From the NCBI GenBank assembly GCA_021199305.1, contig JAJQIH010000022.1:1-63769 (forward strand): a stretch of 63,769 nucleotides of DNA, in the 5' to 3' direction. Of this stretch, positions 36,157 to 43,962 are shown piece after piece. Position numbers and translations under genes: made by a program. The notes under the pieces were generated by a model. That model worked only from the letters and a program-made list of their open reading frames with translations, was not told where the DNA came from and did no database searches. Source of the DNA: Ruminococcus sp. (GTDB lineage Bacteria > Bacillota > Clostridia > Oscillospirales > Ruminococcaceae). Within the stretch, counting starts at the first letter, position 1. Every line of letters starts with the position of its first letter.

Positions 36157-37068
36157 TTACATTTTAATCATTCGGTTTATGCACCTTACAGCACTTGCCA
36201 TAGTATCGTCGTCAAGAATTATTTCCTCGCCGGCAGTACCGTTCAAGCAATTTAAAACGTCTACAAGCGTTGTTGCTTTCATATCCTTACAGCAGATTTT
36301 TGTGCTGAGCGGATAAAAGCTCTTGTCAGGGCATTCAAACTGCAGATATTCAACTATTGAGATTTCTGTGCCGATAATAAATTCTTTTTTCTCGCTTGAT
36401 TTTGCAAAATTTATAATATCGGCGGTCGAGCCGATAACGTCAGCGTATTTTGTAACCTCAGGCTTGCATTCCGGGTGAACAAGCAAAAGTGCATTCGGGT
36501 GAAGCGCCTTTGCAGCGAGTGCTTCCTGCTCGGTAATAATTCCGTGAACAGGACAGCCGCCCTGTAAAAGCGTAAACTTCTTGTCGGGAACATTTGCCTT
36601 GACATAGCTTCCGAGATTTATATCAGGGATGAAAATGATTTCCTCGTTTGGAATTTCCTTAACAATTCTCAGCGCAGAAGAAGAGGTTACGCAGTAGTCA
36701 CAAACGGTCTTTAATTCAGCCGTTGTGTTTACGTAGCAAACAACCGCAGCGTTCGGGTTTTCTTCCTTTAGCTTTAAAATGTCTTCCTTTGAAAACTGCT
36801 CCGCCATTGGACAACCTGCCAGCGGACTGCTTAGCAGTACAGTTTTATCGGGCGATAAAAGCTTTGCTGTTTCAGCCATAAATCTGACGCCGCACATTAA
36901 AATAGTCTTGTTTTTTGCTTCCTTGGCCTTTACGCTGAGAGCGAAAGAATCGCCGACTATATCTGCAATTTCGATTATATCTCTGCTCTGGTAGCTGTGC
37001 GCCAGAATCAGAATGTCCTTCTCCTTTTTAAGTCTCAAAATTTCCTTTTGAACCTCAGTTATTGTCAT
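36157..37068 (-). CDS. nadA: quinolinate synthase A
   Basis: This 303-residue [4Fe-4S] enzyme condenses iminoaspartate with dihydroxyacetone phosphate to quinolinate in NAD synthesis. The three cluster cysteines are placed as expected: LMCGVRFMAE, LVHPECKPEV and KICCKDMKA. LAHSYQSRDI at the N-terminus and GGCPVHGIITEQE support the call. The length is normal. nadB and nadC, often adjacent, are not in the window. Confidence 0.96.
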   Translation of the reverse strand: MTITEVQKEILRLKKEKDILILAHSYQSRDIIEIADIVGDSFALSVKAKEAKNKTILMCGVRFMAETAKLLSPDKTVLLSSPLAGCPMAEQFSKEDILKLKEENPNAAVVCYVNTTAELKTVCDYCVTSSSALRIVKEIPNEEIIFIPDINLGSYVKANVPDKKFTLLQGGCPVHGIITEQEALAAKALHPNALLLVHPECKPEVTKYADVIGSTADIINFAKSSEKKEFIIGTEISIVEYLQFECPDKSFYPLSTKICCKDMKATTLVDVLNCLNGTAGEEIILDDDTMASAVRCINRMIKM

Positions 37069-37111
37069 AGTATTATCCCCTTAAATCCTGAAACGATTTT
37101 GTTTACTATAT

Positions 37112-37140
37112 ATAATAACAAACGCAAGGGTCGCTGTCAA
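37112..37140 (-). promoter_or_regulatory. promoter of nadA
   Basis: On the minus strand a perfect TTGACA and TATTAT are separated by 17 bases. Confidence 0.85.
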
Positions 37141-37209
37141 GCCATATATAGAACACTTTTCCAGGAAAAATCATAATATATGACAGTAAAAGTGAAAGGA
37201 GGTTTTTGT

Positions 37210-37896
37210 ATGGACGAAAAATTGGTTTTACTGCAAAGCGTAACGCCAGACGTAGTTTATAAAGTTGGCGACAGGGTGACTGTAAACATTACACTTACAA
37301 ACGCAGGTGACATCAGCCTGACCGACGTTGTTTTAAAAAGCTCTTGCGATGAGTGCCTTGAGCTTGTAAACTTTGAAAGCTCAAAGAAGGTTAAAAGAAA
37401 CGATATAGCTAAAGGAATCGTATTTTCAACTCTCGAAGCAGGAGAAACGGTTGAGGTAAGCTATGAGCTTGAGGTTATGAGCATAGATGCAAAAAGAGTC
37501 GTAATAGCAACGGCTGCTGAAATTCCCTGCGAAACGCAAACGGCGACAAGCACAATTTACTTTTCGCCCTTTACTCGCTATGCGACAGCTCAGGCTTCTG
37601 TTTGTACTGAGGATATAGGCTGCGTTGAAGAGATTTTTGTCGAAAAGGAAGCTGTGCGCTTTGCGCCAAACTGCGATGATATTTTAGTAACTGTCGGACT
37701 TTTTATAGGTATAAGGTATGAAACCTGTGAGGGCAAAAACAAAACCGCAAAGCGATATGAAACGGTTTCGTTTTTGGTACCAGCCGAATATTTTAACCCT
37801 GACGCTCTGAGCGTTTCGGTGCAAAAGATTTGCACCTCTTGCCGTGAATATGCACAATGTGTAACCTGCTATCTGAGAATTGATTTCGGCGGCTAG
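37210..37896 (+). CDS. unknown protein with DUF11-like repeat domain
   Basis: This 228-residue protein has no signal peptide or membrane helix. The first half resembles the DUF11/CARDB-type beta-sandwich (YKVGDRVTVNITLTNAGDIS, TLEAGETVEVSYELEV), which is normally extracellular. The second half contains several Cys residues (CEGKNKTAKRYE and ICTSCREYAQCVTCYLRI). The ATG at 37210 follows an AAAGGAGG site. It is flanked by nadA (divergent) and the CTAG-rich region. I cannot assign a function. Confidence 0.7.
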   Translation: MDEKLVLLQSVTPDVVYKVGDRVTVNITLTNAGDISLTDVVLKSSCDECLELVNFESSKKVKRNDIAKGIVFSTLEAGETVEVSYELEVMSIDAKRVVIATAAEIPCETQTATSTIYFSPFTRYATAQASVCTEDIGCVEEIFVEKEAVRFAPNCDDILVTVGLFIGIRYETCEGKNKTAKRYETVSFLVPAEYFNPDALSVSVQKICTSCREYAQCVTCYLRIDFGG

Positions 37897-38095
37897 ATAG
37901 CTAGTTTCTAGTCGCTGGATACTAGATTTTCTATACCACTCGTGCGGGAAATACGTTCTAGCTTCTAGCCTTCTAGGCATCTAGTCACTAGTAGCTAGAT
38001 TGCTAGATCCCTGCTATATTGCTTTTTCGGGAAACACGTTCTAGCTTCTAGTTTCTATGTTATCTAGCTTCTAATAGCTATCCTCTAAGATGTAT

Positions 38096-38121
38096 GCCCG
38101 CCCGTCTTAAAACAGGCGGGC
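38096..38121 (+). terminator. hairpin inside the CTAG region, possible terminator
   Basis: GCCCGCC and GGCGGGC form a 7-base-pair stem, followed only by TATATTAC. It is a weak terminator candidate for the gene ending at 37896. Confidence 0.45.
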
Positions 38122-38200
38122 TATATTACTAAGTATACTAATATACTGAAATTTTTGACTCCTCGCAAACCCCAGTTTTACGCCGTTTGCGAAAACGCCA

Positions 38201-38241
38201 CCACCAGTAAACTACCGCTTTTCCACCAGTAAACTACCGCT
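38201..38241. repeat. 22-base tandem repeat, two copies
   Basis: CCACCAGTAAACTACCGCTT plus TT (38201-38222) is followed at once by a second copy truncated at 19 bases (38223-38241). Confidence 0.85.
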
Positions 38242-38340
38242 ACTAGTAGCTAGTAGCTAGTCGCTAGATACTAGACTTTTCTATACCGCTCATGTGGGAA
38301 ATACGCTCTAGCTCTCTAGCTTCTAGTTTCTAGCTTCTAG

Positions 38341-38419
38341 TAGCGAAGCTATTTCGTGTTATGTTAGGTAGGGCAAAGTTTACTTTGCCCAATGTGCAAT
38401 AGCGAAGCTATTTCGTGTT
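38341..38419. repeat. 20-base direct repeat around a perfect hairpin
   Basis: TAGCGAAGCTATTTCGTGTT occurs at 38341-38360 and 38400-38419. Between them, GGGCAAAGT and ACTTTGCCC (38371-38390) make a perfect 9-base-pair stem with a two-base loop. Confidence 0.85.
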
Positions 38420-38521
38420 TTTCACATTATTTTCAACATTTCAGAACTTTTTGTTAAAATAAGGGTGCTACAATTATTAAATTAGACGCCACTGTCTGAG
38501 ATGAAATTCAAGGAGCAGAAA

Positions 38522-39163
38522 ATGATAAAGGGACTTATTTTTGATATGGACGGGCTTTTGCTCGATACCGAAAAGCTTTACAACATCTTCTGGAAGGCAG
38601 CCTGTAAGGACTACGGCTATAATCTTTCCGAGCAAGCGGCTCTCAGCTTAAGAAGCCTTTCGGGAGAAAATGCGAAGAAGCGGTTTTATAGCCTGTTCGG
38701 CGAAGGCTTTGACTACAAAGCCATAAGAGCGCACAGAATTGAGCTTATGGATAAGTACATTGAGCAAAACGGCGTTGAGGTGAAGCCTGGCGCTAACGAG
38801 CTTTTGTCGGTTGCAAAGGAAAAAGGCTATAAGCTATCAACTGCTACAACCTCGCCGCTTGAAAGGACAAAGCGAGTGCTTTCGCTTTCAGGACTGGATA
38901 TTTATTTTGACGAGCTTGTTTGCGGAGATATGGTAAAGCGAAGCAAGCCGTACCCGGATATTTATCTTTTGGCGGCGAAAAAGCTGGGACTTGACGTCAA
39001 CGAATGTTTAGGCTTTGAGGACTCGCCAAACGGCATTGAAGCGATAGTTGCAGCAGGAATGAAAGCGGTAATGATTCCCGATTTAAGCGAGCCTGACAAA
39101 GAGGTGAGAGATAAGCTTTTTGCTTTGAAGCATAGCCTGACTGATGTGATTGAGCTTTTGTGA
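38522..39163 (+). CDS. HAD-superfamily phosphatase, beta-phosphoglucomutase-like
   Basis: This 213-residue protein begins with the HAD motif I FDMDGLLLDTE (nucleophile and acid Asp). Motif II is TATTSPLE, motif III Lys lies in KRSKPYPDIYLLAAKKLG and motif IV is GFEDSPNGIEA. The helical cap matches the PgmB/GPP-like subfamily I. Phosphosugar hydrolysis or mutase activity is likely; the substrate is unknown. The ATG at 38522 has an AAGGAG site; an earlier ATG at 38501 is less well placed. Confidence 0.92.
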   Translation: MIKGLIFDMDGLLLDTEKLYNIFWKAACKDYGYNLSEQAALSLRSLSGENAKKRFYSLFGEGFDYKAIRAHRIELMDKYIEQNGVEVKPGANELLSVAKEKGYKLSTATTSPLERTKRVLSLSGLDIYFDELVCGDMVKRSKPYPDIYLLAAKKLGLDVNECLGFEDSPNGIEAIVAAGMKAVMIPDLSEPDKEVRDKLFALKHSLTDVIELL

Positions 39164-39164
39164 T

Positions 39165-39193
39165 TTGACAATATTCGCAAAAAAATATATACT
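39165..39193 (+). promoter_or_regulatory. promoter of the second LCP gene
   Basis: A perfect TTGACA (39165-39170) and TATACT (39188-39193) are separated by 17 bases. It starts at the stop of the preceding gene. Confidence 0.85.
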
Positions 39194-39272
39194 ATAGTAT
39201 ACGCTTTCGTCTGGTATGCTTTTTTGGCATTTAAGGACGGGCTTTCTTTAACAACCAAAAGGAGAAATTTAA

Positions 39273-40958
39273 ATGGAAGATAAGTCTTTGGAGGAGCTTT
39301 TATCCGACAGCTTTTCAAAAAAGAAGCAGCAGGACAAGAGCTTTGCAGATTTATACGATTCAGGATATGAAAAGAACGATATGAGCGTAAACGACAACCG
39401 TAAGGTTTTTGACGCAGACAAGGCGCTTCAGGAAAGCTACGCTCAGGAAAAAAGTCTGCTCGACGATTTTGAAGCCGACGCATGGGATCAGCTTGACGAC
39501 CTTCAGAAGAGCTTTGGCACAGACGATAAAATTCAGTCGGCGGCAAACTCAAGCCTTGATTCTCAAAGCACGCTGGATGGGCAAAGCTCTGCTATTGACA
39601 CGTCAGCTGTAAGAATGGTAAGTCAAAGCCCGAATGGCGGAAACTATCAAAACGTAAATGCGACAAACGCAAATACATATTATCAGACTTCAACCCAGCA
39701 GGCACCGCAGCAGCAGGTTCTCACCAATAGCTCACGCCCAAAGGGACATCCTGTAAACAGAACTGCTCCAAGCTCAAATACAGCAGGAAGAGCTTCTTCA
39801 AACAGCACGACAGGTAGAGCTTCCTCAAGCGGCTCATCCGGCAGGCAGGCAACATCTGACAGGCAGGCAAGAGCGAGCAGCAATTCTCAAAGTAAAAACA
39901 AAAAATCTAAAACGCAGAAAAACGGTGGAAATATGGGATACCAGTCAAGTAAGGACTACCAAAATAATATGGGTAAAAAGGCTAAGAAGAAAAAGAAGAA
40001 AAAGAGCAAGTTTAAAAGATTCCTTTTGATTTTACTTTTGATAATACTTCTTGTGTTCGGCTTGTATAGCGCTTTAATTTTTAAATATGCAGGAATGCTT
40101 AATATTGTCGAAACAGGCGACAGGGTTTCAACAGCCACAGACCTTATTGACGAATCTTATGTTGAAAATATTCTGGTTCTTGGAACCGACAGCAGGTCGG
40201 AGGAAAGTGGAAGATCCGACACAATGATTATAGTTTCAATCAACACCAAAACGCACCAGATCGTTCAGACCTCCTTGATGAGAGATATTCTGGTTGATAT
40301 TCCGGGATATTCGAGCGCTAAGCTTAACGCCGCTTATGCTTATGGCGGAGCGGAGCTTGTAATGGATACGATTGAGGAGAATTTCCAGATTAAGCTTGAC
40401 CACTACGTAGAAATTGACTTCTACTCGTTTGTTGATATTATTGATGCGCTCGGCGGACTTGAGCTTACAGTAACCGACGACGAAGCGGACGCTATGACCG
40501 ACCCGTTAAAGGAGGTCAATAACCTTTTAGATCGTGACTCCGAAACGATAGACGAGGGCGGAACTTATCTTATGGACGGAGTTCAGGCTTTAGCTTACGC
40601 GCGAATCAGATATGTCGGCGACGGAGATTTTGACAGAACCGAAAGACAGCGTGAGGTTATTGAAAAGGTAATTGAAACATTCTTATCTTCAAGCATTACT
40701 GATATGAATAGTGCGCTTGAGGTTATTCTGCCGGAAATTACAACCAATATGACAAAGACGGAAATCTACTTTATGTGCTTAAAGCTTCCGTTTGAGTTGG
40801 GTTATGAAATGCGGGAGTTCAGAATCCCTTACGGAGATCAGGATACAACCTGGAGCTACGGCTATTACGGAAGTCAGTCTATTCTGGATATTGACTTTGA
40901 AGAAAACATCGAGCTTTATAAGAAGGTCGTTATCGAAGGCGAAGAAATCGACGAATAG
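39273..40958 (+). CDS. second LytR-CpsA-Psr (LCP) family cell-wall ligase
   Basis: This 561-residue protein has an unusually long cytoplasmic part of about 245 residues rich in Gln, Ser, Asn and Thr, then a Lys-rich cluster. One membrane helix (about 248-270) precedes the LCP domain (from about 290), with LGTDSRSEESGRSDTMIIVS, SLMRDILVDIPG, KLNAAYAYGGAEL and YARIRYVGDGDFDRTERQ. The catalytic arginines appear intact. It is the second LCP protein within 6 kb and is followed 21 bases later by a PspC-domain gene, suggesting a shared envelope role. Confidence 0.93.
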   Translation: MEDKSLEELLSDSFSKKKQQDKSFADLYDSGYEKNDMSVNDNRKVFDADKALQESYAQEKSLLDDFEADAWDQLDDLQKSFGTDDKIQSAANSSLDSQSTLDGQSSAIDTSAVRMVSQSPNGGNYQNVNATNANTYYQTSTQQAPQQQVLTNSSRPKGHPVNRTAPSSNTAGRASSNSTTGRASSSGSSGRQATSDRQARASSNSQSKNKKSKTQKNGGNMGYQSSKDYQNNMGKKAKKKKKKKSKFKRFLLILLLIILLVFGLYSALIFKYAGMLNIVETGDRVSTATDLIDESYVENILVLGTDSRSEESGRSDTMIIVSINTKTHQIVQTSLMRDILVDIPGYSSAKLNAAYAYGGAELVMDTIEENFQIKLDHYVEIDFYSFVDIIDALGGLELTVTDDEADAMTDPLKEVNNLLDRDSETIDEGGTYLMDGVQALAYARIRYVGDGDFDRTERQREVIEKVIETFLSSSITDMNSALEVILPEITTNMTKTEIYFMCLKLPFELGYEMREFRIPYGDQDTTWSYGYYGSQSILDIDFEENIELYKKVVIEGEEIDE

Positions 40959-40979
40959 AACGATAAGGGGTCTTGAGTT

Positions 40980-41177
40980 TTGAAAAAGCTATACAAAATC
41001 AACGAGGGCAAAATGATAAAAGGCGTTTGCAACGGAATTTCAGAATACTTAAACGTCGATGTCGGCGTTGTGCGACTTATTTGCATATTTCTGTCATTTT
41101 TAAGTGTTGGCGCAACTCTGGGACTTTATTGTGCAGCTATTATTCTTTTGCCGACCAAGGATTTCAGAGATAACTGA
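40980..41177 (+). CDS. small PspC-domain membrane protein
   Basis: This 65-residue protein consists almost entirely of a PspC domain: KLYKINEGKMIKGVCNGISE, then YLNVDVGVVRLICIFLSFLS and a C-terminal helix. PspC proteins sense membrane stress and in some bacteria are anti-sigma or PspA partners. The start is TTG with AAGGGG upstream. It lies directly behind the second LCP gene and before a terminator, so both are probably on one transcript. Confidence 0.9.
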   Translation: MKKLYKINEGKMIKGVCNGISEYLNVDVGVVRLICIFLSFLSVGATLGLYCAAIILLPTKDFRDN

Positions 41178-41185
41178 CAAGTGAT

Positions 41186-41225
41186 AAATCTGCGAGCAGG
41201 GTTTGACCCGCTTGCAGATTTTTTT
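41186..41225 (+). terminator. intrinsic terminator after the PspC gene
   Basis: AAATCTGCGAGC pairs with GCTTGCAGATTT (one G-T pair) and is followed by a T-run. Confidence 0.9.
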
Positions 41226-41244
41226 GCGTGATCGTGCATATTAC

Positions 41245-41273
41245 TTGATTTTGCTTTATAAATGTGGTATTAT
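41245..41273 (+). promoter_or_regulatory. promoter of glmS
   Basis: TTGATT (41245-41250) and TATTAT (41268-41273) are separated by 17 bases ending in ATGTGG. The leader is only about 20 bases long, so there is no room for a glmS ribozyme. Confidence 0.8.
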
Positions 41274-41298
41274 TAAACAGGTAAAGGAGGGTTTTATC

Positions 41299-43122
41299 AT
41301 GTGTGGAATAGTAGGATATGTTGGAAAACAGCAATGCACAAAGGTTTTACTTGATTCTTTGTCAAAGCTTGAATATAGAGGATATGATTCTGCTGGAATA
41401 GCAGTTTTTGAAAACGGAAAAATCAAAACCAAAAAAACCAAGGGAAGGCTTTTGGATCTCAGCAAAAAGCTTTCCTCTGAGGGCAATATAAAAGGTACTT
41501 GTGGAATCGGACATACAAGGTGGGCGACACACGGCGAGCCGAGCGACATAAACTCTCACCCTCACGGAAACGCAAGAGTAACCATCGTTCACAACGGAAT
41601 AATTGAGAACTATAAAAAGATCAAGGACTTTCTGGAGTCTAAAGGCTATGAATTTGAAAGCCAGACGGACACCGAAACAGTAGCTAAGTTGCTTGATTAT
41701 TACTATAAGGGCGATAATCCTGTCGAGTGCATCAAAAACGTAATCAATGACATCGAAGGCTCTTACGCTCTCGGGATTTTGTTTAAGGATTATCCGGATA
41801 CAATATACGCTGTAAGGAAGGATTCTCCGCTTATTGTCGGAAAGGGCAAGGCTGAATCGTTTATAGCTTCCGATGTACCTGCGATTTTAAAGTACACAAG
41901 GGATTATTATCTTTTGGACGAGGACGAAATTGCAATACTTAATCAGAGTGAAATCAAGTTTCTGAACAAGTATGGCGACGAGATTCAAAAGGAGCTTATT
42001 ACCGCTGACTTTGATGAGGAGTCGGCTGTAAAGGGCGGCTATGAGCATTTTATGCTGAAGGAAATCCACGAGCAGCCGAGTGCTGTAAAGACTACAATTA
42101 CTCCAAGAATTACAAACGGTATGCCTGATTTTTCAGAGTGCGGTTTAACGGGAGAAATGCTGAAGAGCTACAAGCGAATTTTCGTTGTCGCTTGCGGAAC
42201 GGCAATGCACGCAGGAATGGTTGGAAAATACGTTATTGAACGTTTGGCAAGAGTTCCGGTTACCGTTGATGTAGCGTCAGAATTTCGTTACAGAAATCCG
42301 ATACTTGACAAAAACGACCTTGTAATTTTAGTTTCACAGTCGGGCGAAACGGCGGACACAAGAGCAGCTCTCAGACTTGCGAAAAATGTCGGAGCTACTA
42401 CGATGAGTATTGTAAACGTAAAGGGTTCGTCAATAGCGAGAGAATCTGATATGGTTATCTATACCCATGCAGGTCCTGAAATTTCTGTAGCGTCAACCAA
42501 GGCGTATATGGTGCAGATTTCCGTATTTTATCTTCTTGCTTTTGAAATGGCGAGGGTACACAAAACCATTTCAAACGAGGAATGCAAAAGGCTTGTATCT
42601 GTTATGCAAAAAATTCCTGATATGATAGAGGAGGTATTCAAGCTTGAGGACAAATGTGCGTATATCGCTTCAAAGCTTGTAAACTCAGAAAATCTGTTGT
42701 ATATCGGTCGTGGACTTGATTATGCGCTTTCTATGGAAGGCTCGCTGAAGCTCAAGGAAATTTCATATATTCATTCTGAATCTTATGCTGCCGGAGAGCT
42801 GAAGCACGGTACTATTTCGCTCGTTACCGACCAGATGCCCGTTATCGCTGTTGCAACTCAAAGAGAGCTGTTTGACAAGACGGTAAGCAACATCAAGGAG
42901 GTTAAGGCTAGAGGCGCTCAGGTTGTGCTTATAACTCACAAGTGTATGAGCGTTGACGAGGAAGCGGCGGATTATATTATCGGACTTCCGACCGTTGACG
43001 ATATGCTGATGCCGATGCTCGGCGTAGTTCCGCTTCAGCTTATAGCTTATTATACCTCCGTCTTGAGAGGTAACGACGTTGATAAGCCGAGAAACCTCGC
43101 TAAGAGCGTAACTGTTGAATAA
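41299..43122 (+). CDS. glmS: glutamine-fructose-6-phosphate aminotransferase
   Basis: This 607-residue enzyme makes glucosamine 6-phosphate, the entry to peptidoglycan precursors. After Met removal, Cys2 of MCGIVGYVG is the glutaminase nucleophile. GHTRWATHGEPSD, VVACGTAMHAGMVGKY and SQSGETADTRAALRLAK mark the glutaminase and sugar isomerase domains. The C-terminus ends in DKPRNLAKSVTVE, the standard GlmS ending. The ATG at 41299 has AAAGGAGGG upstream, so the longer in-frame reading from 41203 is rejected. Confidence 0.98.
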   Translation: MCGIVGYVGKQQCTKVLLDSLSKLEYRGYDSAGIAVFENGKIKTKKTKGRLLDLSKKLSSEGNIKGTCGIGHTRWATHGEPSDINSHPHGNARVTIVHNGIIENYKKIKDFLESKGYEFESQTDTETVAKLLDYYYKGDNPVECIKNVINDIEGSYALGILFKDYPDTIYAVRKDSPLIVGKGKAESFIASDVPAILKYTRDYYLLDEDEIAILNQSEIKFLNKYGDEIQKELITADFDEESAVKGGYEHFMLKEIHEQPSAVKTTITPRITNGMPDFSECGLTGEMLKSYKRIFVVACGTAMHAGMVGKYVIERLARVPVTVDVASEFRYRNPILDKNDLVILVSQSGETADTRAALRLAKNVGATTMSIVNVKGSSIARESDMVIYTHAGPEISVASTKAYMVQISVFYLLAFEMARVHKTISNEECKRLVSVMQKIPDMIEEVFKLEDKCAYIASKLVNSENLLYIGRGLDYALSMEGSLKLKEISYIHSESYAAGELKHGTISLVTDQMPVIAVATQRELFDKTVSNIKEVKARGAQVVLITHKCMSVDEEAADYIIGLPTVDDMLMPMLGVVPLQLIAYYTSVLRGNDVDKPRNLAKSVTVE

Positions 43123-43126
43123 TTTT

Positions 43127-43160
43127 CAGGGCGGTGCATTTCCGCCCTGTTTGATTTAAG
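43127..43160 (+). terminator. intrinsic terminator after glmS
   Basis: CAGGGCGG pairs with CCGCCCTG and is followed by TTTGATTT. The next gene starts 12 bases later, so it may depend on readthrough. Confidence 0.75.
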
Positions 43161-43171
43161 GGAGAAGAGTT

Positions 43172-43819
43172 ATGAAATATTCTGTTTGCATTTTTGATTT
43201 TGACCTGACACTGGCTGATTCAATAGCTCCAATTCTGGATTGCTTTAAGTTTGCGCTTAACGCCCACGGGGTAAAGGTTCCGAGTGATGATGTAATCGTT
43301 AAAACAATAGGACTTACTCTTGAGGACGCATTTGAAGAGTTTTTAGGCGAGAAAAACGATGAGATGATTTTAAAGCTTTCAGATACGTACAGAAAAAGGG
43401 CCGACGAGGTTATGACGCCGCTTACTCGCTTTTATGACGACACGCTTGGAGTTTTACAGCTGCTGAAAAATGCAGGCGTAAAGATTGGAATCGTTTCAAC
43501 CAAGCGAGCGTACAGAATACGAGAGGTGTTTGAAAGAGAAAACAACCTCTCGGTAGTTGATAAAATCACAGGAATTGATGAGGTCAGTGCCTGCAAGCCT
43601 GACCCGGAGGGACTTGAAAAAACGGTTTTGTATTTTGGCGCTCCGAAGGAGAACGTTTTGTATATAGGAGATAGCTACATCGACGCTTTAACCGCCAAGC
43701 GAGCGGGCATTGATTTTTGCGCCGTACTTACAGGTACTACCACAAAAGAGGAGTTTTTGAATTATCCGAATGTCGCAATTTGTAGTAATCTGACGCAAAT
43801 GCTGAAGCAGGTTTTCTAA
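43172..43819 (+). CDS. HAD-superfamily hydrolase, phosphoglycolate phosphatase/PpaX-like
   Basis: This 215-residue protein has HAD motif I FDFDLTLADS (nucleophile and acid Asp), motif II IVSTKR, motif III Lys in ACKPDPEGLEK and motif IV IGDSYIDALTAKRAG. The helical cap and motifs fit the Gph/PpaX group. No dedicated promoter is obvious; it starts just behind the glmS terminator with an AAGGGAGAAG site. Confidence 0.9.
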   Translation: MKYSVCIFDFDLTLADSIAPILDCFKFALNAHGVKVPSDDVIVKTIGLTLEDAFEEFLGEKNDEMILKLSDTYRKRADEVMTPLTRFYDDTLGVLQLLKNAGVKIGIVSTKRAYRIREVFERENNLSVVDKITGIDEVSACKPDPEGLEKTVLYFGAPKENVLYIGDSYIDALTAKRAGIDFCAVLTGTTTKEEFLNYPNVAICSNLTQMLKQVF

Positions 43820-43847
43820 TTGTTTATGTATTGTAAATTTTATATGA

Positions 43848-43875
43848 AGGCAATGTGAACAAACATTGCCTTTTC
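43848..43875 (+). terminator. intrinsic terminator overlapping the yicC promoter
   Basis: AGGCAATGT pairs with ACATTGCCT across a 6-base loop, followed by TTT. The right arm contains the -35 box of the next promoter. Confidence 0.75.
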
Positions 43876-43894
43876 GTACTGTATGTGGTAAAAT
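43866..43894 (+). promoter_or_regulatory. promoter of the yicC-spoVM operon
   Basis: TTGCCT (43866-43871) and TAAAAT (43889-43894) are separated by 17 bases ending in ATGTGG. Confidence 0.75.
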
Positions 43895-43962
43895 ATTCTT
43901 TGTAGTTAGTTAAAATAAAATGGGTGCAGTATTTGGTTTTGCGCCTTAGAAAAGAGGATATT

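Larger units (their letters stand above)
37893..38340. repeat. CTAG-rich repeat region
   Basis: By my count 24 CTAG tetranucleotides occur in two clusters: 14 at 37893-38067 and 10 at 38243-38340. About two would be expected by chance in this length. Two diverged copies of a unit of about 60-70 bases lie at 37908-37968 and 38257-38326, sharing CTAGTCGCT, ATACTAGA, TTTTCTATACC and GGGAAATACG. A partial copy lies at 38026-38051. Most sites occur in short phrases such as TTCTAGCTTCTAG and AGTAGCTAG. No gene is seen here. Confidence 0.85.

Noticed and set aside
37893-38340. CTAG region as a CRISPR array
   Set aside because: There are no regularly spaced identical repeats with unique spacers and no cas genes.
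41203-41298. N-terminal extension of GlmS
   Set aside because: The nucleophile Cys must follow the initiator Met, the ribosome site precedes 41299, and the extension covers the terminator and promoter.
41221-41298. glmS ribozyme
   Set aside because: Only about 20 bases lie between the predicted transcription start and the GlmS start codon region.
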